Assembly (NCBI RefSeq): GCF_008329525.1
Contig: NZ_NPKQ01000001.1
Coordinates: forward strand, 744,001 to 808,000
Direction of reading: 5' to 3'
Source: Tardiphaga sp. P9-11
Lineage (GTDB): Bacteria; Pseudomonadota; Alphaproteobacteria; Rhizobiales; Xanthobacteraceae
DNA: 64,000 nt
Shown: piece after piece, positions 52,990 to 60,943 of the stretch
Numbering within the stretch: position 1 is the stretch's first letter
Layout: every line of letters begins with the position of its first letter
Notes under the pieces: generated by a model
The model's input: the letters and a program-made list of their open reading frames with translations, nothing else
Told to the model about the DNA's origin: nothing
Databases searched by the model: none
Program-made: the position numbers and the translations under genes

Positions 52990-53345
52990 TTATGCGTTGC
53001 GAAGTGATGATGCTTCGGCATCAACAGATGCGCTGAACAGCTCATAAGGTCGCTCATCGAAGCCGACGTCGGCAATCACAGCGGAGAAGTCCTTGCTGTA
53101 GCATTCTTTAAGCAGCGCCATGTTGGTCGAGGGAAAGCTATCGTTGCGTTTGGAATTATAGGGTGGCTGAAAATATCTGATGAGCGCCGCCTCCTATAGC
53201 GAGATGCGTTCTTTCTCGGTTGTGTCGAACAATTTGTCCAAGCCAGCAGCGATGCGGCCGGCACCATCAAGGGCGGACTTCACGCAACAGGCCTCCCTGA
53301 AACAAATAGACCTTCGGCGATCACCACGTTGATCCCCTTCCCGTC
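52990..53345 (-). pseudogene. Broken gene, C-terminal part of an uncharacterised protein
   Basis: On the minus strand the reading AALIRYFQPPYNSKRNDSFP and STNMALLKECYSKDFSAVIA (ending in ASSLRNA) looks like genuine protein, similar to C-termini I have seen in uncharacterised conserved proteins. It is broken by an in-frame TAG just before AALIRYF (after EKERISL) and by an apparent frameshift near 53290, upstream of which another frame reads VIAEGLFVSGRPVA. The fragment is an eroded gene in the accessory region. The identity of the parent family is not known to me. Confidence 0.45.
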
Positions 53346-53433
53346 AGCTCATTGCGGTAAGAAAGACAAAGTCCAAGCGCAGCCTCTACAGGGCAGCGGC
53401 CCATCCACCTCCGGCAGCTCGGGACGTCGGGCT

Positions 53434-54705
53434 TCATTGTCCGCCACCACTTCCTTCCAGTAACGGTGTATCAAGGCTCGCAATCTCGGGAAGCGCTTTG
53501 CCGGCGATACCCTGCAGGTCGCCGTACATGCCGACGGTCGAATCCAGCACGCCCTGGATCTGTCCTTCACGCTTTGCCCAAACACGGTTCATGAATTTAC
53601 GCTCTTTATCCAGGTCTTCCTTCAGCTCGTCGAATTTCTCGACGATGCCCTCCAGCCGTTGCCGGAATCGGGGCCCGGTGAGATACTGATAAACAAGCTC
53701 CATCTTGCTCTGTTGACCAAGCTGTGAAGTACGGGCACCGGAAAGCTCGATCAGGGAATGCCGAAGCGCAATGGCAACGGGAATTGCACATCGCGGATGG
53801 GCAACCCATACGCCATCAATCAGATCGAAAGTCTCGAGGTCCTTCGGCAGTGTCTGCGAGACAATCAACGCGACGTCGGCCTTGGCGTTGCGCTGGTCCT
53901 CGCGCAGTTTCCCGAGCCAACCATCACTCCAGTTTTTGGTCCGCTTAAATTCCCACAGGATCACGCCAGCCGGCTGTCCCGTAGCTCCGCTGACGTGATG
54001 AACGATGTCCCCGCCAAACTCGCCCTTGCCGACCGGTTCGACGCGATCGAGCGGAAACTTGTTGCGTAGCAAAGTTTCGAGCTCAAGCTCCATCGCTTCG
54101 CCTTGAGTTTGCTGCGAGCCTTGGTCCGCCTTGCGCTTGAGCTCCTCGATCGTACGGTTCATGGCAGCGATCTGAGTGTCCTTCTGCGATACCTGCGACT
54201 TCAGTGCGTCTTCAGCTTCCTGACGGGCTTTGGTGTGAACCTCAGCAAGAGACGCCTGGATGCGCATCTCAATCGTCAGATTCATTTCGCGCTTTTCCTC
54301 ATCAAGCGCGCGTTCTTTGCGGATAAGCTCGGCTTGCTGCTGCTGCGCGGCTGCCAGCTTTTCATTGTTGGCGGTCAGAACCTGCTGCAGCTCCGAGACC
54401 TCATTGGTCTTGGTCAACAGCTCGGCGGCAGCAGCCTCACGGGCTTTCTTGGTTTCGGCCGCGACAATCTGGCTCCGCTCCGCGGTCAGTCGGGCAGCGA
54501 CCTGGTCTTCGACGTTCTCGCGATCACGAGCGAGCTGCTCCTGCTGCGCGCGCAACGCTTCCTTCTCCTTGGCGATGGCAGCGTCTTTTGCCTCCAGCTG
54601 CACAGTGAACTGTTTGCGTGTCGCCTCAATCAGCGGTGCGGCCAGCGATTCGGTAAGTTTGATCTCGTGGCTGCAATTCGGGCATACGATCTGGGGTTCG
54701 CTCAT
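53434..54705 (-). CDS. DUF2130 protein, coiled coil plus nuclease-like domain
   Basis: A 423-residue cytoplasmic protein. It starts with a Cys pair (IVCPNCSHEI, a half zinc ribbon), then a long coiled coil (about 30-205, rich in Gln/Glu/Lys/Ala). The DUF2130 region follows, with VEPVGKGEFGGDIVHHVSG and VILWEFKRTKNWSDGWLGKL, a G-D-I...E-F-K arrangement resembling PD-(D/E)xK nucleases. The last 100 residues are helical. DUF2130 proteins are scattered in accessory regions with unknown function; a DNA-cleaving or structural role in defence is an inference. Confidence 0.78.
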   Translation of the reverse strand: MSEPQIVCPNCSHEIKLTESLAAPLIEATRKQFTVQLEAKDAAIAKEKEALRAQQEQLARDRENVEDQVAARLTAERSQIVAAETKKAREAAAAELLTKTNEVSELQQVLTANNEKLAAAQQQQAELIRKERALDEEKREMNLTIEMRIQASLAEVHTKARQEAEDALKSQVSQKDTQIAAMNRTIEELKRKADQGSQQTQGEAMELELETLLRNKFPLDRVEPVGKGEFGGDIVHHVSGATGQPAGVILWEFKRTKNWSDGWLGKLREDQRNAKADVALIVSQTLPKDLETFDLIDGVWVAHPRCAIPVAIALRHSLIELSGARTSQLGQQSKMELVYQYLTGPRFRQRLEGIVEKFDELKEDLDKERKFMNRVWAKREGQIQGVLDSTVGMYGDLQGIAGKALPEIASLDTPLLEGSGGGQ

Positions 54706-55102
54706 TCAGGCACCAATGTATTGATTGAAGATGTGAGCGCGCGTTCGGCAGCACAGGAGACTGCGGGCATGCCGCCGCGCGTATCTCAATTCACCACAAA
54801 CATGGTGATATCTCGGTCATAAGCTGTCAAAGAGTATTTGATAGGGCACGGGAGAAGCTCGGCCTCAAACGGCTAGGAGTTCTCCCTAACTGGTGGTGTA
54901 ACGGTTGCCCACAAATACGTTGCGTTGAGGGCTCTGATCGTTCGCCGGTATCCCGATCGATTTCCGGTCTATGGGATGTTTAGCTCGGCCGGCATAGCGG
55001 CTTTGCTGACTTTCTGCTGCAAGACGTCAAAACCGCGGGTCGACAATTTACCAACCGTTGAATTCCAAAACATTCGATGTGCGCGTCGTCAGTTACACCA
55101 CG
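54706..55102. other. Gene-poor stretch between DUF2130 gene and recombinase cassette
   Basis: About 400 bases with no convincing gene. Short open readings on the plus strand (around 54925) lack a recognisable family or ribosome binding site. The DUF2130 promoter is expected at 54706-54800. The junction of the recombinase cassette may lie here, but no direct or inverted repeat long enough to call was found. Confidence 0.4.
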
Positions 55103-55534
55103 CTATTCCGCTAAGGCGGCTTCTTGCTTGTCCCAGATCGACGGCAGAACCTTGAGCAATTGAGAAAGAGAAAGGCTCTGGGATTGCCGACCATCCAGTA
55201 GAGCTTCGATTAGTGCGGGCGAGAGCAGAGTTAGCCTAAGTGTTCGGCACAGGTAGGACTCATTGATCTTCTCGGCCTTGGCCAGCTCCCGCACGGTCGA
55301 AAACTTCTGCGATTCGAGCATGTGACGCCAGCGATGAGCGCGGATTAGCGCTTTGACGATCGTGCTGTCGACACGCCGAGCTCGGGTCCAGGGTTCGGCA
55401 TCGGGCGTGACCACGCGCTTCTGTCCACCTTGGCGCGTCAGGGCTATTGGAATGCTGACTATCAGGGTTTTTCCGTCGCGGCTGAGCTGAGGAAGGCCAA
55501 CTGGTCCGGCGACGATATCCGATGGGGTGTTCAT
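55103..55534 (-). CDS. HTH protein of the recombinase cassette (ParB-like HTH)
   Basis: A 143-residue basic protein. A central helix-turn-helix is clear: STVRELAKAEKINESYLCRT followed by LRLTLLSPALIEALLDGRQ, similar to ParB/KorB-type HTH segments. The N-terminus holds TLIVSIPIALTRQGGQKRVV. Its ATG overlaps the recombinase stop (ATGA), so both are made together. It may regulate or direct the recombinase; such partners recur beside alphaproteobacterial serine recombinases (recollection). Confidence 0.65.
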   Translation of the reverse strand: MNTPSDIVAGPVGLPQLSRDGKTLIVSIPIALTRQGGQKRVVTPDAEPWTRARRVDSTIVKALIRAHRWRHMLESQKFSTVRELAKAEKINESYLCRTLRLTLLSPALIEALLDGRQSQSLSLSQLLKVLPSIWDKQEAALAE

Positions 55535-56913
55535 TCTGCGGCCTGTTGGATGGTGATAGGGGCGCCAAGCTCGCTGCAAAGTGACGTCAGGCCCTCGACC
55601 TTCAGCTCCATGTCGATCCGATCAGGATACAATTCAATCCGGCCGACGAGCAGCTCTACGATGCGGGCCTGCTCTGCAGGGAATAGCTCGGTCCATAGCT
55701 CGTCAAAAGCTATTAGCGCATCACGAACATCATTCTCGGTGAGATCGTGCCGTAACTTGCGCGCGGCGCGCCATGTCTGGACGATGACCTCCGGTGTTTG
55801 CAGCAGCGAGCGGATCTGATCGATTACGATTTTCTCGATTTCGGCGGCGGGCACTTGCCTGACTGGGCAATCCGATCCCCCGCGCTTCATGGCGGTCTGA
55901 CTCATATAGTAGCGGTAGATCTTTCCAGCCTTGCGCGTGTGCGTCGGCGACATTGCAGCGCCGTCGGCGCCAAACAGCTTGCCACGGAGGAGAGCGGGCG
56001 TCTGTGCGCGGGCTTGACCGGCCCGCGTCCGCGCATTGCCTTTGAGGATTACGTGCGCCTCATCCCAAAGCTTCTTGTCGATGATGGGCTCATGCTCGCC
56101 TGGGTACGCTGTGCCCTTGTGCACGGCGTCGCCGATATAGACGCGATTGTTCAGCAGCTTGTATAAGACGCCCTTGTCAAGCAAATGGCCGTACCGGTTC
56201 CGCTCACCTGCCGCGATCAGTTCGCGCGCCAGGAGCGTCGCCGACTTAAGCTGGACGAAGCGGCGGAAAATGGTGCGCACGCGCTCGGCATCGGCTTCAT
56301 GGATCCAGAGCTTCCGGTCGCGGACCTCATATCCGAGCGGCGTCCAGCCACCCATCCATTTGCCGCGCTTGCGAGACGCCGCCACTTTGTCGCGGATGCG
56401 CTCCCCGATCAGTTCACGTTCGAACTGGGCAAAGGTCACCAGGATGTTCAGCGCCATGCGGCCCATGGCATCTTTGGTGTTGAACGACTGGGTGACGGAT
56501 ACAAATGTCACGCCATGCCGTTCGAACAGCTCGACCAGATTGAGGAAGTCGAGCATCGAACGGGAAAGCCGGTCGATCTTGTAGACGACGATCACGTCGA
56601 TCTTGCGAGCGGTGACGTCCGCCAGGAGGCGTTTGAGGGCAGGGCGCTCCAAGGTGCCTCCGGAAAAGCCGCCATCGTCATAGTCGTCGGCAACCGCCAG
56701 CCAACCCTCGGCCTTCTGGCTCGAGATATATGCCTCGCAGGACTCCCGCTGCGCGTCGAGCGAGTTGAAATCCATGTCCAGACCTTCCTCGCTCGATTTG
56801 CGCGTATAGATGGCGCAGCGAAGCTTCCGCGTGATCTTGCCGCGGTCGGTCGCGTATGCGGCGAACGTCTCAGCGGTCCTGCGTGGCGCTTTCGCCCGGC
56901 TGGTCTTGAGCAT
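55531..56913 (-). CDS. Large serine recombinase (resolvase/invertase plus recombinase domain)
   Basis: A 460-residue site-specific recombinase. The catalytic N-terminal domain begins RCAIYTRKSSEEGLDMDFNS with the nucleophilic Ser, then VVYKIDRLSRSMLDFLNLVE and the QFERELIGERIRDKVAASRK helix. A recombinase domain (about 215-320; GYEVRDRKLWIHEADAERVR) follows. The C-terminal part is moderate in length (zinc-like Cys region reduced to SDCPVRQV). The start at 56913 has AGGGA upstream; 56961 is inside the preceding gene. It can move the cassette by integration/excision at short att sites not identified here. Confidence 0.92.
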   Translation of the reverse strand: MLKTSRAKAPRRTAETFAAYATDRGKITRKLRCAIYTRKSSEEGLDMDFNSLDAQRESCEAYISSQKAEGWLAVADDYDDGGFSGGTLERPALKRLLADVTARKIDVIVVYKIDRLSRSMLDFLNLVELFERHGVTFVSVTQSFNTKDAMGRMALNILVTFAQFERELIGERIRDKVAASRKRGKWMGGWTPLGYEVRDRKLWIHEADAERVRTIFRRFVQLKSATLLARELIAAGERNRYGHLLDKGVLYKLLNNRVYIGDAVHKGTAYPGEHEPIIDKKLWDEAHVILKGNARTRAGQARAQTPALLRGKLFGADGAAMSPTHTRKAGKIYRYYMSQTAMKRGGSDCPVRQVPAAEIEKIVIDQIRSLLQTPEVIVQTWRAARKLRHDLTENDVRDALIAFDELWTELFPAEQARIVELLVGRIELYPDRIDMELKVEGLTSLCSELGAPITIQQAAE

Positions 56914-56921
56914 GGCCGTCC

Positions 56922-57356
56922 CTATTGGCTCTTGAGGCCGAAGAAGACCCAGCCGTTCCATTTGGTGCCCGTGATCTCATTGGCGATCGAGGACAGCGAC
57001 TTGAATGGGCGGCCGAGATACTCGAAGTCGTTGGGTCGGACCGTGACGCAGTGCTCGATGCCCTGCCATTCGCGGATCAGCTTGGTGCCTGCGATCGGCC
57101 GCATCGGCTGGCGCTTCTTGCGATCAGCGACGGTCTGGCTCTCGTACTGCTTGGCCATCGCCTGGAGCCGGTCGAGGGTGGCCTTGCTGAGCCCGCCATA
57201 GGCCAGTTCTTGGATCCGGTAGGCCAGCCGGTTTTCCAGGAAGCGCCGGTTGTAGGGCGGAGGCTCGCTGTCGAACAGTTCCCGCCAGCGAGTGCGCAGG
57301 GCATCGGCGGAGGCGTCTTTCAGCGCGGTAATTTGGCTTAAAACAGTGTCTGTCAC
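56922..57356 (-). CDS. DUF2924 protein
   Basis: A 144-residue basic protein matching DUF2924 (LRTRWRELFDSEPPPYNRRF, LAYRIQELAYGGLS, and the C-terminal FEYLGRPFKSLSSIANEITG followed by WNGWVFFGL). DUF2924 genes commonly precede serine recombinase genes in alphaproteobacteria, and this layout is seen here with a gap of 8 bases. The start is a GTG overlapping the upstream small gene stop (GTGA). Function unknown; a recombination accessory or DNA-binding role is possible. Confidence 0.85.
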   Translation of the reverse strand: MTDTVLSQITALKDASADALRTRWRELFDSEPPPYNRRFLENRLAYRIQELAYGGLSKATLDRLQAMAKQYESQTVADRKKRQPMRPIAGTKLIREWQGIEHCVTVRPNDFEYLGRPFKSLSSIANEITGTKWNGWVFFGLKSQ

Positions 57357-57598
57357 GGTCGCAATTCCCGGGGGGTTTTGGCGACATGACCGTCCGACCC
57401 GGCCTCGAAGTCGAGCGGATTATTTCGATAAGCTGTTGAATTCTGACTGGACTTCCGGTCTTGAAGACGCAAAAGGGCGGCCGCCAGAAGGGCGCCGATT
57501 TCCCCTAATTTCTCGCTGGTATCTGCCGAATCGGCTCTGCGGGGCTGTATCATTCCCCGACAATCCGGAAGGGTGACATCCAAGTCCAAGGAGGTCAC
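57353..57598 (-). CDS. Small conserved protein heading the recombinase cassette
   Basis: An 81-residue protein (CRGMIQPRRADSADTSEKLG, LAAALLRLQDRKSSQNSTAY). I recall similar small proteins with the E-K-L-G-E-I ... R-K-S-S pattern upstream of DUF2924 genes, function unknown. Its stop overlaps the DUF2924 start as GTGA. The GTG start at 57598 lies in an inverted repeat; an ATG at 57553 is an alternative. Confidence 0.6.
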   Translation of the reverse strand: MTSLDLDVTLPDCRGMIQPRRADSADTSEKLGEIGALLAAALLRLQDRKSSQNSTAYRNNPLDFEAGSDGHVAKTPRELRP

Positions 57599-57600
57599 CC
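57571..57600. promoter_or_regulatory. Inverted repeat at the head of the recombinase cassette
   Basis: GGGTGACATCC (57571-57581) and GGAGGTCACCC (57590-57600) are inverted copies with one mismatch and an 8-base spacer. The repeat overlaps the possible start of the first cassette gene and lies between divergent genes. It may be an operator for the cassette HTH protein or a recombination core site; neither is shown. Confidence 0.45.
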
Positions 57601-57628
57601 AGACAATGTAGATGGTTGTTTCCCTGAG

Positions 57629-58450
57629 ATGACAAAATCAACGCCTTGGTCGATCAAAGTCCCAGAGCACAAGCTGCGTCCGGCCGGACCTCCGGAGGCA
57701 ATGTCGCGTGCCAAGGATGCCCTGGGCCCTTTTGTCGACACGCATCTCGAAGATGAGGTGTGTCGGTGCGAGCGATGTGCGGAATCGCGTGTCCAGAAGC
57801 TCGCAGAGCAATGCAACGCCCTCCGCTACATGGCAAAAGGTGCGCCGCGGGCTGCACATATCACCCGAAATCTCCAAGAGGTTGCACGACAATCCCGCCA
57901 GTTGGCTGCGACCCTGAGCGGACTAGATGATTATTCGCGAGATTGGCTTTCCAAATCTCGCCAGCCGTCTCCTGGTCAGCTGGATGTGCGGCTATTGCAA
58001 TTGCACGCCAAGACGCAGGATCTGCCGACACCATCGACGATCTTAACGGGGGACGGACCTTTGGTCGCCCAGCTAACCGCTCTTGGCAATTATGCCAACC
58101 TAATGGCTGACCAGTTTGAAGAATGGCGAGAGCTCAACGCGCCGTTTCCAATCGATGACGTCGGAGGCAGCACAAACATTGTCACGCAATGGTACGGAAC
58201 GCCGACCGAGAAGCTCGTGCTGGGGGCTTATCATATCTACGACTATTTCAAGCCCGAAGCCGCGCGAAAGACCGAGAATGGCGCATTCCACCGCTTTGTC
58301 AGTGACATCCATCTATATGCGACGGGATCTGATAAAGGGGAATCGAGCCTGTATGAATTTATCAAAGAACGGCTCGGGCCGAATGGTGTGTTGAAGCTTC
58401 CAGATGCAACTGCAACTGCTTCACAGGATTCCGAGGGAGTGGACCCTTAA
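57629..58450 (+). CDS. Uncharacterised protein with an N-terminal Cys cluster
   Basis: A 273-residue soluble protein not matching any family I recognise. Visible features: a C-R-C-E-R-C cluster (residues about 45-50, in EDEVCRCERCAESRVQKLAE) that could bind zinc, a helical middle (RNLQEVARQSRQLAATLSGL), and a C-terminal region YHIYDYFKPEAARKTENGAF and HRFVSDIHLYATG. That last part resembles mobile-element proteins of alphaproteobacteria, but no name can be given. It is divergent from the recombinase cassette. Codon usage is a little less GC-biased than the core genes. Confidence 0.6.
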   Translation: MTKSTPWSIKVPEHKLRPAGPPEAMSRAKDALGPFVDTHLEDEVCRCERCAESRVQKLAEQCNALRYMAKGAPRAAHITRNLQEVARQSRQLAATLSGLDDYSRDWLSKSRQPSPGQLDVRLLQLHAKTQDLPTPSTILTGDGPLVAQLTALGNYANLMADQFEEWRELNAPFPIDDVGGSTNIVTQWYGTPTEKLVLGAYHIYDYFKPEAARKTENGAFHRFVSDIHLYATGSDKGESSLYEFIKERLGPNGVLKLPDATATASQDSEGVDP

Positions 58451-58546
58451 ATTAATCCGGGTACACCACCGTGACGGTCATGACCCGCTGCTCTTAGCGT
58501 AATCCGACTTTAGCAGGCCCTCGTTGCCTCAAATTCGGATCGTCAA

Positions 58547-59311
58547 ATGCCACCGGAAAAATACGACATAATGTTTGCAATGAAAGCGATTGGGCTTTCA
58601 GAACAGCTTAGCGGTTCTGACAAGCAGGTCGCTTTCGCCATTCTTGACCACTATAACAGGCGCACGGGTCGCTGTGACCCGTCACGAGAAACGCTAAGCA
58701 AGTTGGTGAACATCACCCCTCGAACGGTAAGCCGTTCGATTTCCAAACTGACCGGAACGCGCCTGTTCAAGATCGCCAGGCATGGTGGGTACTACAATTG
58801 CAACAGCTATTGTCCAAACTGGCGCCTATACCGTGAGCTCGAAGAGGTTTGGAAGAAGCGGCGCGTCGCTTGCTCCCGAAGAACCGGTCAACAAAAGTTG
58901 GCACCAAGCTCTGGTCAAAACTGTCCGCTAACCAGTGACGAACCTGTCTACCAAACCAATCCCAGCAACTCGATTCTACTAACCTCCGTAAAAGTTCAAC
59001 CAAGCCCAGCGCAGGTAGGCCAGTCGAGTAGGTCTTACACTGGTGTCACAGTCGCTTCGGCGCCGCGTAAGCAGTGGGATGCAACGACGCTATCCGTCGA
59101 GGCAGCTAGATCGGCTGCCGAGAAGCGTTGGAATGAAGATCTCATAATCCAATTTGGCCATGACGCGTCGGTGTATGGTCGAATCGTTGAGGCTGTGAGT
59201 CCTCAATTGCTGGAGCGCGCGACAGGAGCCGAGATGCAGCGACGCGGTTCTGGATTAACCTTTCTGATGAAAGAACTATCCAGCCTCATCCCATTGCTAC
59301 GCGACCCTTAG
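58547..59311 (+). CDS. HTH protein of replication-initiator/mobile-element type
   Basis: A 254-residue protein. The N-terminal third is a winged helix-turn-helix of the HTH_36 kind (GSDKQVAFAILDHYNRRTGR, SRETLSKLVNITPRTVSRSI, KLTGTRLFKIARHGGYYNCN). A Ser/Pro/Gln-rich linker (about 110-180) and a small C-terminal helical domain (about 185-250) follow. Such proteins occur on prophages, plasmids and islands and include replication initiators. The nearby palindromic repeats at 59366-59555 may be its targets (inference). No catalytic motif is visible. Confidence 0.65.
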   Translation: MPPEKYDIMFAMKAIGLSEQLSGSDKQVAFAILDHYNRRTGRCDPSRETLSKLVNITPRTVSRSISKLTGTRLFKIARHGGYYNCNSYCPNWRLYRELEEVWKKRRVACSRRTGQQKLAPSSGQNCPLTSDEPVYQTNPSNSILLTSVKVQPSPAQVGQSSRSYTGVTVASAPRKQWDATTLSVEAARSAAEKRWNEDLIIQFGHDASVYGRIVEAVSPQLLERATGAEMQRRGSGLTFLMKELSSLIPLLRDP

Positions 59312-59365
59312 CGCTTGCGCGCTGCGCAGTGGATCGGATCATAATACGCGATTGGCTTTCTGCTC

Positions 59366-59555
59366 ATTGGCCCTCGCAGCCTGCTAGGGCTAAATGGTGC
59401 GCCCGACGGTTATGGCGATTGTCCCATGGACTTTCGATTATGCTCTATCCTAACTGGATCGCATCGCTGGCGGAGAAGAGCTGTCGCCCGTTCTATTTAG
59501 CCCTGGCACGCTGCTAGGGCTAAATGTCCGAAGCCGCGTTGTTTTAGGGCTAAAT
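59366..59555. repeat. Palindromic repeat units sharing AGGGCTAAAT (iteron-like)
   Basis: Two related units of about 30 bases (59366-59395 and 59495-59525) each carry an inverted repeat ending in GCTGCTAGGGCTAAAT or the like; in the second unit ATTTAGCCCT faces AGGGCTAAAT exactly. A third half-unit TTTTAGGGCTAAAT lies at 59542-59555. Spacing between units is about 130 bases. The cluster sits 55-245 bases after the HTH gene, an arrangement like plasmid iterons or a mobile-element regulatory/attachment region. Confidence 0.6.
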
Positions 59556-59561
59556 CTAGAG

Positions 59562-59858
59562 TCATGTCCGAGATGCAAGCAATCGTTCGGCCTTGGCTCG
59601 AAGACTCTCCACTTCGTCAAAGCTCGCCAACTCGGCCTCAAATCGATCCCAAAGCGGTTTTAGACGCCGCGCCGTTTCGTTATCGCGGCGTGAAATGATT
59701 CCGGCGAGCGCAAGTTGTGCACGCTCTATCCGCTCGCGCGTGATCGGCTTTAACTTACGCGGAGCGCAGATGGCATCGATAGCTGTCATGCGATCCTCAA
59801 CGGCTTGGGTGGGTGGCGGACTGGCGGGGCGGGTTTTGCCGAACATTGAGCCTGTCAC
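59562..59858 (-). CDS. Small hypothetical helical protein
   Basis: A 98-residue, mostly helical basic protein (KLKPITRERIERAQLALAGI, NETARRLKPLWDRFEAELAS, EVESLRAKAERLLAS). Codon usage and amphipathic pattern make it plausible. No family is recognised; it may be a DNA-associated or toxin-antitoxin-like small protein of the island. The start is a GTG at 59858 or ATG at 59846; the terminal repeat half-unit lies just beyond its stop. Confidence 0.45.
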   Translation of the reverse strand: MTGSMFGKTRPASPPPTQAVEDRMTAIDAICAPRKLKPITRERIERAQLALAGIISRRDNETARRLKPLWDRFEAELASFDEVESLRAKAERLLASRT

Positions 59859-60943
59859 CGGCCTTTGGCGAGCTCAAGGCGCGGATTGAGTCTGTGCCAT
59901 TTTCTGGGAGCTGGACTGCGAACCGCAGAGCTATGCTGGGTGCACGCTATCCGAGCTTGAAGCGCGTCGCGCCCATAGCTAGCCCGAAGCGCAGTCGTGC
60001 CCCTCGGGGGGGGGCGAAATGTCTGGCCCTTTGGGAGGCCGGACCGGTTAGGGTGCTTCACGCGTAAAAAGTTGGAATTAAATAGGGAAAGCCACATTGT
60101 TCTGACGTTTGAAATGCCCGGACATACTGCCCGGCTGGTCGAACTCGCCTATTCCGCGTCTAAAATGCCTGCGGTCGTTTGTATAAATCTTACAACTCTG
60201 GGCCGGACGTGGATTTGTTGCTTCTAACCGTTAACCCCCCGCAGAATCTTGTGAAGAGCGCCGTCACAGTTGCATGTTGAACCATCGCGTCGTTTCGCGG
60301 TAACGCGGCAAATCCGATCAAGATTGACGCATAGGAGCGGAGCGCCTTACTGCCTCGGTGAGGACTTGCCTTCCAATGTTGATGCGAGTTTATGCTCGGC
60401 CAGGTCGCGACAGGTGAATACCGTAAAATCGTTTTGCCAACCGCAATGCGCACGTGGTCGAGCTGTGAGGTCAGTGAATTAAAGAGTATCGACCTATTGG
60501 TCGAACTGACGAACTAGATCAAAAAAGGCGGGACGTTGCTTGGTTGCCGCCTTGTGATTATCGCTGGAGCGATGTCAATCGCGTCGATTCGAATCGATGC
60601 CTCAGGGATAATCAATGGCATGGCCAGAAAATGCTGGTGGCGCGCCAGGCAAAACCGTTGCAACTTTAAGTGCGTTTGGGCATATCTTCCGATGTTGTCA
60701 GGAAAAGCATGCATTTTCTAAAGCATACGGACAATCAGAGCGCTGCGACGATCTCGGTTCCGAGGCATTCGCCGTTCGGTCGAGCTTTTGCTTACCCGAA
60801 CCATATTTTGTGTTTTGCAGCACCGGTAACCAATGAGCTTGCGGGCTTCGTTGCCGGTGGCGAAGTAGATCGTAACCGACCGATGCACGGTGCCAAACTG
60901 CCGCAGCACAAGTCGGTCGCTTATTTAAGTGGACGGGGCTCGG
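59859..60943. other. Long non-coding or eroded stretch before the helicase gene
   Basis: About 1.1 kb without a convincing gene. It is less GC-rich than the core and has a run of ten G at 60006-60015. Several short open readings on both strands (for example near 60190-60450 and 60670-61050) lack start sites or family resemblance. It may hold eroded mobile-element DNA plus the helicase promoter. No RNA gene or repeat array was recognised. Confidence 0.4.

Noticed and set aside
54103-54822. Plus-strand Leu-rich open reading opposite the DUF2130 coiled coil
   Set aside because: The reverse complement of a Gln/Glu/Lys coiled coil naturally reads Leu/Phe/Ser; no independent evidence.
59329-59517. 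Short plus-strand open reading after the HTH gene
   Set aside because: It runs through the palindromic repeat units and has no family or ribosome site; better explained as repeat DNA.
60190-60453. Minus-strand open reading of 87 codons in the gap before the helicase
   Set aside because: No start signal, no recognisable family, composition unlike neighbouring genes.
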